Source of the DNA: Oligella sp050920755
GTDB taxonomy: Bacteria > Pseudomonadota > Gammaproteobacteria > Burkholderiales > Burkholderiaceae_B
Length of the DNA stretch: 64,000 nucleotides
Reading direction: 5' to 3'
NCBI RefSeq assembly: GCF_050920755.1
Contig: NZ_CP158480.1
Span: 1,116,001-1,180,000, forward strand
Below are positions 1 through 8,630 of the stretch, piece by piece. The position numbers and the translations under genes are program-made. The notes under the pieces were generated by a model. It did not search any database. It worked only from the letters and a program-made list of their open reading frames with translations, and was not told the origin of the DNA. The first letter of the stretch is position 1. Each line of letters starts with the position of its first letter.

Positions 1-861
1 GTGGCTCAACGTGAGGGTAGTTATCCTCCGCCCAAGGGTGCGTCCGACTTGCCGGGCTTAGAGGTGGCAGGGGTGATTGTTGCAGGTGATGTGAGCGGCA
101 CGGACTTGAAAATCGGTGATGAGGTCTGTGCTTTAACGCCCGGTGGCGGTTATGCCGAGTATGTGGCAACGCCGGCTGCGCATTGCTTACCGATCCCCAA
201 GGGCTTAAGCATGATTGAAGCGGCGGGCATACCGGAAACTTTTTTTACGGTGTGGGTCAATCTTTTTGATCGCGTGGACTTAGCGGAGGGGGAAACGGTA
301 CTCATCCACGGGGGCGCGAGCGGCATCGGTACCACCGCCATTCAAATCGCTAAGGCCATGGGTCATACCGTTTATGCAACGGCGGGTTCAGATGAGCGCA
401 TTCAAGCGATTGAAGCCTTGGGTTGTGATAAAGGCATTAACTATAAAACGCAGGACTTTGTCGAAGAAATTGCCAAGCTCACGGATAAGCGTGGCGTGGA
501 TGTGATTCTGGACATGGTGGCAGGGGACTATATCAGTAAAAATATCCGCTGCTTAGCCGAAGATGGTCGTTTGTCCATGATTGCGATTATGGGTGGTCGC
601 ATGGGTGAGTTGGATGCGGCGCGTATTGTGTTTAAGCGTTTGACGGTGACCGGCTCCAGCCTAAGACCGCGCAGCGATGCGTATAAGGCAAAAATTGCCC
701 GTGCGCTGCAGGAAAATGTCTGGCCTTTGATTGAGTCGGGCGCGATTAAGCCGGTAGTGCATGCCGTATTTGATTATAAAAATATCCGCCAAGCGCATGA
801 AATGATGGACGCCGGTGAGCAAATCGGTAAAATTATCATCACTTTTCCGGACAGTGAATAG
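1..861 (+). CDS. Quinone oxidoreductase family protein (5' end outside window)
   Basis: This is a medium-chain dehydrogenase/reductase of the zeta-crystallin (NADPH:quinone oxidoreductase) type. The Rossmann motif GGASGIG lies near residue 105, followed by the usual IQIAKAMG helix, and no structural zinc ligands are seen. These enzymes reduce quinones or enones with NADPH. The frame is open from base 1 and the visible N-terminus (GSYPPPKG, GLEVAGVI) matches residues about 40 into the family, so about 40 residues are missing to the left. It stands 57 bp before tpiA on the same strand, the usual order in Burkholderiales. Confidence 0.85.
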   Translation: MAQREGSYPPPKGASDLPGLEVAGVIVAGDVSGTDLKIGDEVCALTPGGGYAEYVATPAAHCLPIPKGLSMIEAAGIPETFFTVWVNLFDRVDLAEGETVLIHGGASGIGTTAIQIAKAMGHTVYATAGSDERIQAIEALGCDKGINYKTQDFVEEIAKLTDKRGVDVILDMVAGDYISKNIRCLAEDGRLSMIAIMGGRMGELDAARIVFKRLTVTGSSLRPRSDAYKAKIARALQENVWPLIESGAIKPVVHAVFDYKNIRQAHEMMDAGEQIGKIIITFPDSE

Positions 862-918
862 ATTTTCAAGCTATAATTACGGGTTATCTTGGAAAACTGA
901 ATTTTAAATTCATTAATT

Positions 919-1731
919 GTGACTGTGACTGATATTATTCTTCATGAGACGCCTCATACGGAGCGAGCAAGCGCACCCCAATTAACCCGGGGTGGTCGCT
1001 TAGTGCTGGGTAACTGGAAAATGCACGGTAGTATTACAGAAAACCGTGAGTTAATCCGTCGCTTATTAGAGGGTGCTGAGGGCATACCTGCCGAGGTGGC
1101 AGTGGGCGTCTGTGTGCCGTTTCCCTATTTGGCACAGGCCAGAGAGTTGCTATACACGAGCGATATCACGTGGGGTGCGCAGGATGTGAGTTGCCACCCT
1201 AAGGGCGCTTATACCGGTGAGGTGTCTGCGCAAATGCTTTGTGACTTTGATAGCACTTGGGTATTGGTCGGTCACTCGGAGCGTCGTACCCTGCATGGTG
1301 AGACCAGTGTACAGGTAGCGGAAAAGGCTCAAAAAGCGCTTAAGAACGGTCTGACACCGGTGGTCTGTGTCGGCGAGTCGTATAAAGAGCATGAGGATGG
1401 TGCTACTTTAGACGTGATTCGAGCGCAGTTAACGCCGATTTTAGGCTTGGGTGCAGAGCAAGTCTCAAAGATGGTGATTGCTTATGAGCCGATTTGGGCT
1501 ATCGGGACGGGTCTGACAGCGACACCGGAGCAAGCGCAAGCCGTGCATGCTTATATTCGTTCACTGGTTGAGGAGATCGGTGTGTCGTCACTGTATATTT
1601 TATATGGTGGCAGTGTTAAGCCGGATAATGCTGCCAGTTTATTTGCGATGCCGGATATTAACGGGGCTTTAGTGGGTGGTGCGTCACTGGATGCCAAGGA
1701 TTTTCTAGCGATTGCCACGGCGCAGGTATAG
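919..1731 (+). CDS. tpiA: Triosephosphate isomerase
   Basis: The enzyme interconverts dihydroxyacetone phosphate and glyceraldehyde 3-phosphate in the cytosol (glycolysis and gluconeogenesis). The catalytic set is complete: Asn32 and Lys34 in GNWKMH, His119 in VGHSERR, Glu190 in AYEPIWAIGTG, and the phosphate-binding GGSV near residue 231. The 270-residue length is about 20 longer than usual because of an N-terminal extension. The start is a GTG, and a later start close to the GGRLVLGNWK segment is possible. secG follows about 100 bp downstream. Confidence 0.95.
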   Translation: MTVTDIILHETPHTERASAPQLTRGGRLVLGNWKMHGSITENRELIRRLLEGAEGIPAEVAVGVCVPFPYLAQARELLYTSDITWGAQDVSCHPKGAYTGEVSAQMLCDFDSTWVLVGHSERRTLHGETSVQVAEKAQKALKNGLTPVVCVGESYKEHEDGATLDVIRAQLTPILGLGAEQVSKMVIAYEPIWAIGTGLTATPEQAQAVHAYIRSLVEEIGVSSLYILYGGSVKPDNAASLFAMPDINGALVGGASLDAKDFLAIATAQV

Positions 1732-1827
1732 TGTAGATATTGCGTTTTGGTGGTCGTGCTGATTGTTAATTAATTTTATATTTAAAGTATTGAGCAAATT
1801 GCTCTTATTCCGTCGTTGGAGTTTTTA

Positions 1828-2295
1828 ATGCCGTCATTTATTTTTCCAGTATTGATTGTGGTGCAGGTGATTGCCGCTTTTGCCGTGATTGTCCTTGTGA
1901 TGCTACAGCAGGGCAAGGGTGCCGATATGGGTTCAGCCTTCGGTAGCGGTTCGGCCGGTAGTATTTTCGGTTCAGCCGGTGCTTCGAACTTTTTCTCACG
2001 CATGACAAAATGGGCTGCGATTGTATTCTTTATTTGTACTTTAGGTTTAGCCTATATCGGTAGTACCTCGATGGTACCTAGTCAATCTACCAATGGCCCT
2101 GATGCCGGTCTGATGGAGCAGTATAATGAAGTTCCTGTGGCACCCGCTGCCACCGGTTCAGCGGTACCGGCAGCCCCCGGCGCTACTGATAGTGCCGTGC
2201 CTGCAGCGCCCGCATCTGAAGCTGCACCGTCAATGGGTGCACCGGCAGCACCTGAAGCACCTGAAGCAGAAGAAACTGCACCGGCTGCACAATAA
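1828..2295 (+). CDS. secG: Preprotein translocase subunit SecG
   Basis: SecG is the small integral membrane subunit of the SecYEG channel. Two transmembrane helices flank the conserved glycine/serine-rich loop (LQQGKGADMGSAFG, GSAGSIFG). The ATG at 1828 is chosen because GGAG stands 6-10 bases upstream; a TTG at 1816 overlaps that ribosome site and is less likely. The C-terminal 50 residues are a low-complexity Ala/Pro/Glu tail, common in betaproteobacterial SecG. In this group secG is normally followed by tRNA-Leu and the nuo operon; here the ICE occupies that place. Confidence 0.93.
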   Translation: MPSFIFPVLIVVQVIAAFAVIVLVMLQQGKGADMGSAFGSGSAGSIFGSAGASNFFSRMTKWAAIVFFICTLGLAYIGSTSMVPSQSTNGPDAGLMEQYNEVPVAPAATGSAVPAAPGATDSAVPAAPASEAAPSMGAPAAPEAPEAEETAPAAQ

Positions 2296-2308
2296 GCAGT
2301 TTAGTGAG

Positions 2309-2340
2309 GAGAATGTGGTCTTTTTGCCGATCACATTCTC
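2309..2340 (+). terminator. Hairpin after secG
   Basis: A 9-bp perfect stem (GAGAATGTG/CACATTCTC) closes a 14-nt loop just after the secG stop. There is no clear U-run after it, so termination may be weak or Rho-assisted. Confidence 0.45.
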
Positions 2341-2452
2341 TCGCAAGTGGTGGATTTAGGCTTTGCGCTGATTTAAGCTTTGCAGATTAGCTAAAACTAT
2401 GCTAGAATCTACCTCTTTATCGCAAGATTGAAATTCAATAATCTACAAAATT

Positions 2453-2537
2453 GCTCACGTGGTGGAATTGGTAGACACGCTACCTTGAGGTGGTAGTGGC
2501 GAGAGCCTTGGGAGTTCAAGTCTCCCCGTGAGCACCA
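2453..2537 (+). tRNA. tRNA-Leu (anticodon GAG)
   Basis: The 85-nt gene folds as a class II tRNA with an acceptor stem GCTCACG/CGTGAGC, D-loop GAATTGGTAGACAC, anticodon stem CTACC/GGTAG around the loop TTGAGGT (anticodon GAG), a variable arm, T-loop GTTCAAGTC and an encoded CCA. Its last 14 bases form the left attachment core of the element downstream, so the tRNA stays intact after integration. Confidence 0.95.
2524..2537 (+). repeat. attL core (direct repeat with attR)
   Basis: The 14-bp CCCCGTGAGCACCA is the T-stem/acceptor/CCA end of tRNA-Leu and recurs exactly at 37782-37795. Integration at tRNA 3' ends by tyrosine recombinases leaves such direct repeats. Confidence 0.85.
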
Positions 2538-2648
2538 CTAGTACTATAAGTAATTATAAGTTTTTCTTACTTATTCTTATAAAATCAATCACTTAGCCTT
2601 GTTTTTGATAATTTTAAAGTAATAGTAATTACAATAAATTCAATTGAA

Positions 2649-2688
2649 ATTACTCAATATTTACTCAAATTACTCAAAAATTACTCAA
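2649..2688 (+). repeat. Four ATTACTCAA repeats beside attL (probable Int/Xis arm sites)
   Basis: ATTACTCAA occurs at 2649, 2669 and 2680, and TTTACTCAA at 2660, giving spacings of 11, 9 and 11 bp. Two more exact copies lie beside attR at 37720 and 37731. Short direct repeats flanking both core sites are the usual arm-type binding sites of tyrosine integrases. The last copy ends 7 bp before the int start codon, so binding would also cover the int translation start region. Confidence 0.65.
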
Positions 2689-2695
2689 AATAATC

Positions 2696-3697
2696 ATGGC
2701 TACTATCACTAAAACCAAGTCAGGTTATCGAATACAGTTATATATTAATGGCCACCGTCCAAGTGCCACGTTTGCGACGAAACGTGAGTGCAGAGAATGG
2801 GAGGCTGAAAAAACATATTTATATTGTCCAACGGCAGCAGCTCAGCAAAAAATTACTTTTTCTGAGTTATTAAAACGTTATCGAGATGAAATTAGTCCAA
2901 CTAAAAAAGGACATAGTAAAGAAGTGCTAAGGATTAATAAAATCCTTCGACTAGAAAAAAACTTACTATGCAAAAAGGATATTCGTGATATTACACATCA
3001 TGACATTCAAGGTTGGGTTAAACGATATGAAGATAAAGGTTTGCAGGGGTCATCTATTCGTCGTGAGTGGAGTGTATTAAGTGGTGCATTTAATACAGCT
3101 ATAAAAAAATGGGGGTGGTTATCAGAAAATCCTATGACTAAGGCCGATAGGCCTAAGGGCAATCCTCCAAGAGAGCGTATTATTAACGATTATGAATTAG
3201 AGTTAATGCTAAAAGCACTTAATTATAGTGATGACTCTAATTTTAGAACCGTTAAATCTCGGTGTGGTGTTATAACGCTGTTTGCATTAGAAACAGCAAT
3301 GAGAGCAAGTGAAATTTGTGCACTGGAATGGCGTGACGAAGATGTTAAAAATAGAGTAGTAATAATACGTGACGCTAAAACACGATCGGGCATCAGAAAA
3401 GTACCGCTGAGCACTCGTGCTTGTGAATTAATAGAAATGATGAGAAAGGTAAACTCAAGGCGACGTAAGATTTTTTGTGTTAAAGAGGGGTCATTATCTT
3501 CAACATTCTACAATGCGCGGATAAAGTGCGGTCTAGAGGGGTTTACTTTTCATGATACAAGAGCAACTGCATGCACTAGACTTGCAAAAAAAATTCAACC
3601 TTATGATCTGGCTAGGGTGCTAGGTCACAAGGATTTAAAAATGGTCATGGTTTATTACCGTGAAAAAGCAGAAGATATTGCTGCATTATTAGATTAA
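2696..3697 (+). CDS. int: Tyrosine recombinase (ICE integrase)
   Basis: This 333-residue site-specific recombinase would integrate and excise the element at tRNA-Leu. The N-terminal 50 residues resemble an arm-binding domain, residues 53-150 a SAM-like core-binding domain, and residues 160-333 the catalytic domain. Arg203 (in ETAMRASEICAL), His286 and Arg289 (in FHDTRAT), His311 (in LGHKDL) and Tyr320/321 (in MVYYR) complete the catalytic set. No good ribosome site precedes the ATG, which lies next to the ATTACTCAA repeats. A terminator follows directly. Confidence 0.93.
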   Translation: MATITKTKSGYRIQLYINGHRPSATFATKRECREWEAEKTYLYCPTAAAQQKITFSELLKRYRDEISPTKKGHSKEVLRINKILRLEKNLLCKKDIRDITHHDIQGWVKRYEDKGLQGSSIRREWSVLSGAFNTAIKKWGWLSENPMTKADRPKGNPPRERIINDYELELMLKALNYSDDSNFRTVKSRCGVITLFALETAMRASEICALEWRDEDVKNRVVIIRDAKTRSGIRKVPLSTRACELIEMMRKVNSRRRKIFCVKEGSLSSTFYNARIKCGLEGFTFHDTRATACTRLAKKIQPYDLARVLGHKDLKMVMVYYREKAEDIAALLD

Positions 3698-3702
3698 TTT
3701 TT

Positions 3703-3728
3703 AACCGCCTTTGATGGCGTTTTTTTTT
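3703..3728 (+). terminator. Intrinsic terminator after int
   Basis: A short stem (CGCC/GGCG with a 6-nt loop, extended by A-T pairs) is followed by ten T. The next gene starts only 15 bp later. Confidence 0.75.
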
Positions 3729-3743
3729 GAAGGTGAAATATAA

Positions 3744-4475
3744 ATGAAAAAAGAAGTGCATTTAGTCATACAGGGTAAAGGTGGTGTTGGAAAATCATAC
3801 GTATCATCAGTGTTGACACAATACTTTATCGATAAAGGGTTAAAAGTGGAGGGATATGATACTGATCCTATCAATCGCACGTATGCACGTATTAATGGAT
3901 TGCCCGTGAATACCGTTAATATCCTTGATGATAATAAAAAAATTGATGCTGCCGCTTTTGATGATTTTATCAGTTCAATAATTGAATCTGATGCTCAAGT
4001 CATCGTAGTAGACAATGGTGCCGCCACATTTGCGCCCTTACTACAATATTTAACTGAATCAAATGCATTTGAAGTGCTAAAAGAATTTGAAATCACTATT
4101 TTGTTGCATGCTCCTATCACGGGAGGTCAAGCACAAATCGATACAATTAACGGTCTCACTGAACTGCTTGACCGTTGGCCAGATGATGTAATTATTTGGT
4201 TAAATCATCATTTTGGCCAGATTAAAGACGGTGATAAAAATTTTATCGATTTTTCTGTTTTTAAAGACAATCAACACCGTATTTTTGGATTAATCGAATT
4301 AGTACAACGCAATCCTGATACGTTTGGTGCAGATTTACGGCAAATGACTTCAAATAATTTAACTTTCAAAGAGGCAATTGAGTCAAAAGACTTTGGAATT
4401 ATGCCTAAACACCGTTTAAAAATGGTTAGGGAACATATATTTAAACAACTCTCACATTTTTTAGGAGAATATTAG
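3744..4475 (+). CDS. ParA/MinD-like ATPase (conjugation-associated, TraL-like)
   Basis: The N-terminus carries a deviant Walker A motif, KGGVGKS at residues 12-18, and a downstream hydrophobic strand ending VVDNGAA that fits Walker B. The 243-residue length fits a single ATPase domain. Homologous single-domain ATPases stand at the head of conjugation operons in several plasmid families, where they are called TraL or MobD-like. A role in partition cannot be excluded, but no ParB partner is adjacent. The gene is 3 bp from the trbM-like gene and opens the transfer operon. Confidence 0.75.
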   Translation: MKKEVHLVIQGKGGVGKSYVSSVLTQYFIDKGLKVEGYDTDPINRTYARINGLPVNTVNILDDNKKIDAAAFDDFISSIIESDAQVIVVDNGAATFAPLLQYLTESNAFEVLKEFEITILLHAPITGGQAQIDTINGLTELLDRWPDDVIIWLNHHFGQIKDGDKNFIDFSVFKDNQHRIFGLIELVQRNPDTFGADLRQMTSNNLTFKEAIESKDFGIMPKHRLKMVREHIFKQLSHFLGEY

Positions 4476-4477
4476 CA

Positions 4478-5197
4478 ATGACTATTAATCGCTACAAAAC
4501 GCCGCTATTAGCGGCTTTTTTAATGACTAGTGCATTAGCCGCCGCAGCACCATCTTATGCACTAAGCGGTGATACGAAATTAGCGTGTGAAGCCATACTA
4601 TGTTTAAGCTCATCAACACGTCCAAGTGAATGTACGCCGTCATTAACTAAGTACTTCAGCATATGGGATAAAAAGCCGTGGAAAATTCCGAAAAAACGCT
4701 TGAATTTTCTACAACTCTGCCCGTGGCAAGGACAAAGTGATGTGGAAAAAGCGTTATTAGCATCGCAAGTAGATATAGGCAAGACATCTAAAGAAATGAA
4801 TGAACTGATTAGAGACATTGCGCACGGTGCAGGCAATTGTGATGTTAAACATTTGAATGATGTTAATCGTTATACAGTCTGGGTTTACACTGATCGTCGC
4901 ACAGGTTCAACATATGAAACAACTACTCGACCATCGTTTGAAGATTTAAATGAATACACACAGGAAAGCCGCATCAGAAATAATAAACCTGCTTATTGCG
5001 TCCGCTATGAAAATAACATCTTAACTGATTTAGATACGGCTAAATATGTGGGTGATCCCGACAAGGGATATTGGATTGAAACAAGTAAATACGAAGCCGC
5101 TCAGGCTGAGTATGATGCTGAGAAAAAGAGAAAAGAAGATGAGTCAAGACAACGAAACAGATGGCGTTACCAATTCAATAATAAAGATAGCAGATGA
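4478..5197 (+). CDS. TrbM-like conjugal transfer protein
   Basis: A signal peptide is visible (positive start, hydrophobic residues 9-25, AAAPSYA cleavage region). The mature N-terminus has the Cys-rich TrbM pattern: CEAILCLSS, a Cys near residue 52, and KKRLNFLQLCPW. TrbM family members are periplasmic proteins encoded with mating-pair genes; their exact role is unclear. The last third is charged and coiled. The following gene starts inside this one, 59 bp before the stop, which suggests translational coupling. Confidence 0.75.
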   Translation: MTINRYKTPLLAAFLMTSALAAAAPSYALSGDTKLACEAILCLSSSTRPSECTPSLTKYFSIWDKKPWKIPKKRLNFLQLCPWQGQSDVEKALLASQVDIGKTSKEMNELIRDIAHGAGNCDVKHLNDVNRYTVWVYTDRRTGSTYETTTRPSFEDLNEYTQESRIRNNKPAYCVRYENNILTDLDTAKYVGDPDKGYWIETSKYEAAQAEYDAEKKRKEDESRQRNRWRYQFNNKDSR

Positions 5198-5702
5198 TGA
5201 ACTGGTTACTGATGTCGTTGATGTAACAGAAAACAACAATGATAGCAACGCAAAGGAGGTAGATGAAAATACCGTAAGCACTACTGAAAATAAAGGGACT
5301 GATGAGCAAGAGGAAATCATTAATCAGTGGTTTAAGCTAAGTAAGCAAAAACTTACAGCTGACGATCCAATGGTGACGATGTTAATGGTTTTCGACGACT
5401 TATTAATAAAAAATGCTAACCGTGAAAATTCAAACTGGAATCAAACGCTCTTAGCACTAGACCAAAAACGCAATGATCTCAATAAAACTATCTCAAAATT
5501 AAATGGACACAAAGAAGAAATTATTATTGAGTTAGATGCGGTAAATCGTCGAAATATTAGCGCTTTTGCTTCATCAGTTGAAAATGAAGTCAATGAAAAC
5601 AGTAAACAAATTAATCAATTAAGACAATTAAGCTTTTTCTTAATGGGAGTTTTATGTATCAACCTAATTTTATTAGTCGGCATGTTTTTAAAACTAAATT
5701 AA
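5139..5702 (+). CDS. Unknown coiled-coil protein with C-terminal membrane anchor
   Basis: I do not recognise a family. The start at 5139 (MSQDNETDG) is preferred because it has a purine-rich AAAGAGAAAAGAAG stretch upstream; the frame stays open further 5' only as an overlap with trbM. The first 80 residues are acidic, residues 100-155 are predicted coiled coil, and one transmembrane helix lies at the C-terminus (FFLMGVLCINLILLVGMFL). It overlaps both neighbours, so it is translated with the VirB1-like gene. A scaffold or accessory role in the secretion system is possible. Confidence 0.6.
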   Translation: MSQDNETDGVTNSIIKIADDELVTDVVDVTENNNDSNAKEVDENTVSTTENKGTDEQEEIINQWFKLSKQKLTADDPMVTMLMVFDDLLIKNANRENSNWNQTLLALDQKRNDLNKTISKLNGHKEEIIIELDAVNRRNISAFASSVENEVNENSKQINQLRQLSFFLMGVLCINLILLVGMFLKLN

Positions 5703-6484
5703 TTGTTTTAGCAATGTCATTAACATCTGTCGCTTATGCAGATGTAGCTACTGAAACACCAGAAGAAAACGCTCATCAGGTATATAAATTTAATGATTTA
5801 GCTTTAGAGTGTGCTAAAGAGGTACACCCTAAAACATTGCAGGCGCTAGTCCGCACAGAAAGCGGCTTTAATCCGTATGCGATTGGAGTGGTGGGAGGCT
5901 CAATTAAACAGCCAACCAACTTTACTGATGCCGTGGCTGCAGCAAAAAAACTGCATGATGAGGGTCGTAATTTTAGCATGGGCTTAGCCCAAATCAATCG
6001 CTATAACCTTGCAAAATATGGACTTGATTATGAGACCGTATTTGAACCCTGCAAGAATTTATTTGTAGGTCAACAAATACTGACAGAATGCTTCGGACGT
6101 GCAGGTAAGTCATCTCAAGAAACGCTACAAAAGGCTTTATCTTGCTACTACTCAGGCAATTTTAAAACGGGTTTTAGCAATGACTTAAAAGGTTTACCAA
6201 GTTATGTGGAGCGAATTATCAGTGCTGCATCAAAAAATACTGATGATGTAGAGGTAAAAATTTTAATGGATAACCCTGACACTAAGGAGGAAAACGTAAC
6301 CGTTATACCTGAAATTGATATTAATGCACCCATTGCAAAACCTGTTGTTGCAAAGGCAACCGTTAAGAGGACTGGTACTAAATCAGCAACAGCTAAAGTT
6401 GTAAAGGTCGCTGCGAGTGTTGATTTACTGTCTAAAGACAAAAAGACGGGCAAAAACAGTTGGGACGTTTTAGGTGACTGGTAA
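5654..6484 (+). CDS. virB1: VirB1-like lytic transglycosylase
   Basis: The protein would open the peptidoglycan for assembly of the secretion channel in the periplasm. A signal peptide (residues about 10-29, ending SVAYA) precedes an SLT domain: the catalytic Glu is in RTESGFNPYAIG near residue 69, with SMGLAQIN, CYYSGN and YVERI motifs following. A Lys/Thr/Val-rich tail of about 80 residues follows the domain. GGAG at 5646 supports the ATG at 5654, which overlaps the preceding gene by 49 bp. Confidence 0.88.
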   Translation: MYQPNFISRHVFKTKLIVLAMSLTSVAYADVATETPEENAHQVYKFNDLALECAKEVHPKTLQALVRTESGFNPYAIGVVGGSIKQPTNFTDAVAAAKKLHDEGRNFSMGLAQINRYNLAKYGLDYETVFEPCKNLFVGQQILTECFGRAGKSSQETLQKALSCYYSGNFKTGFSNDLKGLPSYVERIISAASKNTDDVEVKILMDNPDTKEENVTVIPEIDINAPIAKPVVAKATVKRTGTKSATAKVVKVAASVDLLSKDKKTGKNSWDVLGDW

Positions 6485-6535
6485 TTGTCAATCACCAATT
6501 AATTAATAGAAATTAGCCAATTCTGGCAACCTATA

Positions 6536-6560
6536 AAGCGCCTATTAAGGTGCTATTTTT
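6536..6560 (+). terminator. Terminator-like hairpin before virB5
   Basis: AGCGCC/GGTGCT stem, 5-nt loop and eight T, ending 14 bp before the virB5 start codon. Confidence 0.65.
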
Positions 6561-6574
6561 TTTGGAGTTTAATC

Positions 6575-7237
6575 ATGAAACAGAAATTAGTAAAAACTTT
6601 AGTAGGTATAGCTTTATGCTCAAGCTCTCTAACTGCGTTCGCTCAGGGTATTCCGACATTTGACGCATCTGCTGTAGCTAAACAAGTACAGCAATTAGCG
6701 CAAATCAAAGAACAAATTGAAAATCAAATAGAGCAAATACAAAACCAAGTAAAACAAATTGAAGAAGCAAAAAATCAAGTGATGGCCATGACGGGTAGCC
6801 GTGAAATGGGTAATTTTTTAAAAGATGCTATCAGTGAAGCAGTCCCTGATGATTGGAAGAAGCTATACGACAGTACGGGCATTGAGTTTAATAATATTGC
6901 AGATCCTAAAAAACTAGATATTAATGCAAGCCTTAAAAACCTTTCTGCAATAGACAAAATAACTAAAGACTCGTTGTTGAATTCTCAAAAGATCATGGCT
7001 GAAATAAACAAGCTAACAAATGAAATTAATAATACGAAAGATATTAAAGCGGCATCTGATTTACAAGCAAGAATTAATACGCAACAACTAGCTTTACAGC
7101 AGCAACAAATGAATTTAGAACAAGCTTATAGAGCTTATGAAATTAATGAAAAAATTATTCAGCAACAAAAAAAGGAGCGTGAAATCTGCATATTAAATGC
7201 ATGGGGAAAGAAAACAGATAAGCGTGCTTGTTATTAA
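6575..7237 (+). CDS. virB5: VirB5/TrbJ-like type IV secretion protein
   Basis: VirB5 proteins are minor pilus components thought to sit at the pilus tip and contact recipients. A signal peptide ends at AFAQG (residue 24). Residues 33-70 are a Gln/Glu/Ile-rich coiled coil, typical of the VirB5/TrbJ fold, and a second helix-rich part covers residues 120-200. The C-terminus has CILNAWGKKTDKRAC; the same motif, almost identical in DNA, ends the lipoprotein at 8627. Position between virB1 and virB6 supports the call. Confidence 0.82.
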   Translation: MKQKLVKTLVGIALCSSSLTAFAQGIPTFDASAVAKQVQQLAQIKEQIENQIEQIQNQVKQIEEAKNQVMAMTGSREMGNFLKDAISEAVPDDWKKLYDSTGIEFNNIADPKKLDINASLKNLSAIDKITKDSLLNSQKIMAEINKLTNEINNTKDIKAASDLQARINTQQLALQQQQMNLEQAYRAYEINEKIIQQQKKEREICILNAWGKKTDKRACY

Positions 7238-7254
7238 TATAGTCGAGATTTTTT

Positions 7255-8232
7255 ATGAGCGTTTTTTCGGAAATAACCAAGGATTTAACGAAAATCATTG
7301 AGGAAGATCTCTTTAATCGTTCTGCTGACCTTATAACCAAAGTATCAGATTTATTTGCTTTGGGATTTGGGATTTATCTAATCATTTTGATTTGGGGTTA
7401 TCAAAAAGCTGGACTAGATGACTCCATCTCTGATTTGATAAAAAAAATAGGTGCATGGTTAATTATTATTGCTTTAGCATTTAATGCAGAAAATTATAAA
7501 TTATTAGCAGAGGCGGTTTATAAAGCGCCAGATGAGGTAGCTAGTTGGATAACTGGCAATACATTAGGCACGGATTTTGTTGAAACTCAATTATTAAATG
7601 TAGATGAAGTGGTATCTGAAATTAGTAAAATGAATGCTGAAACAGGCACATTCAGTATGGGTACTTCTATAACTTTGAGTGTTGCTACAGGTGTGGTTTT
7701 TTTCATTGGTTATTTAACAGTCCTTTTTATATGGGGTTTTTATATGATAACCAAGTTCAGTTTAGCCCTTGTTCTTATTTTAGGGCCAATTTTTATTGGT
7801 TCAATGCTTTTTCCTACAACAAGACAGTATGGTATGAACTGGATCGGTCAAATATTTAATTATATTGTGACAATTACTTTATATATGGGGATATCTTTAA
7901 TACAATTAAATTACGTTGAATCTACACTGAAAAAATTTAAAGCACCCACTAAAAAGGGTTGGTTTGGTGATGTTGTCGTAGTTGATTTAGAGTTAATTTG
8001 GGCGTTATTGGGTAATTTACTTATTATTACCATAATATTTATACCAATTTGTCTTTCAATTCCAAGTATTGCCGCATCTTTAACTGGCGGTGCAGGTGTT
8101 GATGGGCATGGTAGATTTATGGAAAGATTAGCAAGAGGTACAACAGCAGGCGCTACTTATCCATTAAGGGCTTATTGGCGCCGCCGTAAGGAAAAAGCTA
8201 AGAATAAGAGTGGTGAAATAGCAGGGAGTTAG
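7255..8232 (+). CDS. virB6: VirB6-like polytopic inner-membrane protein
   Basis: The 325-residue protein has about six hydrophobic helices (residues 33-50, 65-80, 135-160, 165-190, 205-220, 255-275) and the TrbL/VirB6 pattern of a conserved central membrane block containing FSLALVLILGPIFIG and a Trp-rich region. VirB6 forms part of the inner-membrane translocation channel. The tail is Arg/Lys-rich (RAYWRRRKEKAKNK) and would be cytoplasmic. The gene follows virB5 by 17 bp. Confidence 0.87.
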   Translation: MSVFSEITKDLTKIIEEDLFNRSADLITKVSDLFALGFGIYLIILIWGYQKAGLDDSISDLIKKIGAWLIIIALAFNAENYKLLAEAVYKAPDEVASWITGNTLGTDFVETQLLNVDEVVSEISKMNAETGTFSMGTSITLSVATGVVFFIGYLTVLFIWGFYMITKFSLALVLILGPIFIGSMLFPTTRQYGMNWIGQIFNYIVTITLYMGISLIQLNYVESTLKKFKAPTKKGWFGDVVVVDLELIWALLGNLLIITIIFIPICLSIPSIAASLTGGAGVDGHGRFMERLARGTTAGATYPLRAYWRRRKEKAKNKSGEIAGS

Positions 8233-8237
8233 GTGAA

Positions 8238-8630
8238 ATGAGTAAAATGTTAATAAACATCAGGCGTTATTTTGGTGGTATCATCGAATTTATTGATGAT
8301 TTAGCTGAAGAAACACGACTATGGCCATTTGTAATTATTCTTTATTCATTTTTTATTAGTGTTATCGTGAATATGTCATTAGAAAAAATGATTGCAAATG
8401 ATAGTTTAGTTTTTTTAATATCACTTCTGACCTTTATATTAACAGCAGTAATTTTGAGCGTATATCAAAAATTTAGCTTTTATTTTGGTGTTTTTATTAG
8501 CATTTTACTCTCTGTAATTTACAGTACAATTGCTTATACCAAATATGGTATTTTTACAGCAATCTCGACTTTTATTATTTTAATGATCATCTTTTTTTGT
8601 TTAAACTTTAAAATACCGAGTGAAAAATGA
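8238..8630 (+). CDS. Unknown four-helix membrane protein
   Basis: No family is recognised. After a short soluble N-terminus (residues 1-28) four transmembrane helices fill the remaining 100 residues, with loops of only a few residues. It starts 5 bp after virB6 and overlaps the following lipoprotein gene by ATGA, so it is co-translated with that gene. A role together with the lipoprotein, for example in exclusion or channel accessory function, is only an inference from position. Confidence 0.6.
   Translation: MSKMLINIRRYFGGIIEFIDDLAEETRLWPFVIILYSFFISVIVNMSLEKMIANDSLVFLISLLTFILTAVILSVYQKFSFYFGVFISILLSVIYSTIAYTKYGIFTAISTFIILMIIFFCLNFKIPSEK

Noticed and set aside
5046..5138. N-terminal extension of the coiled-coil protein inside trbM
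   Set aside because: The extension overlaps trbM coding sequence deeply and lacks a ribosome site; the start at 5139 is better.
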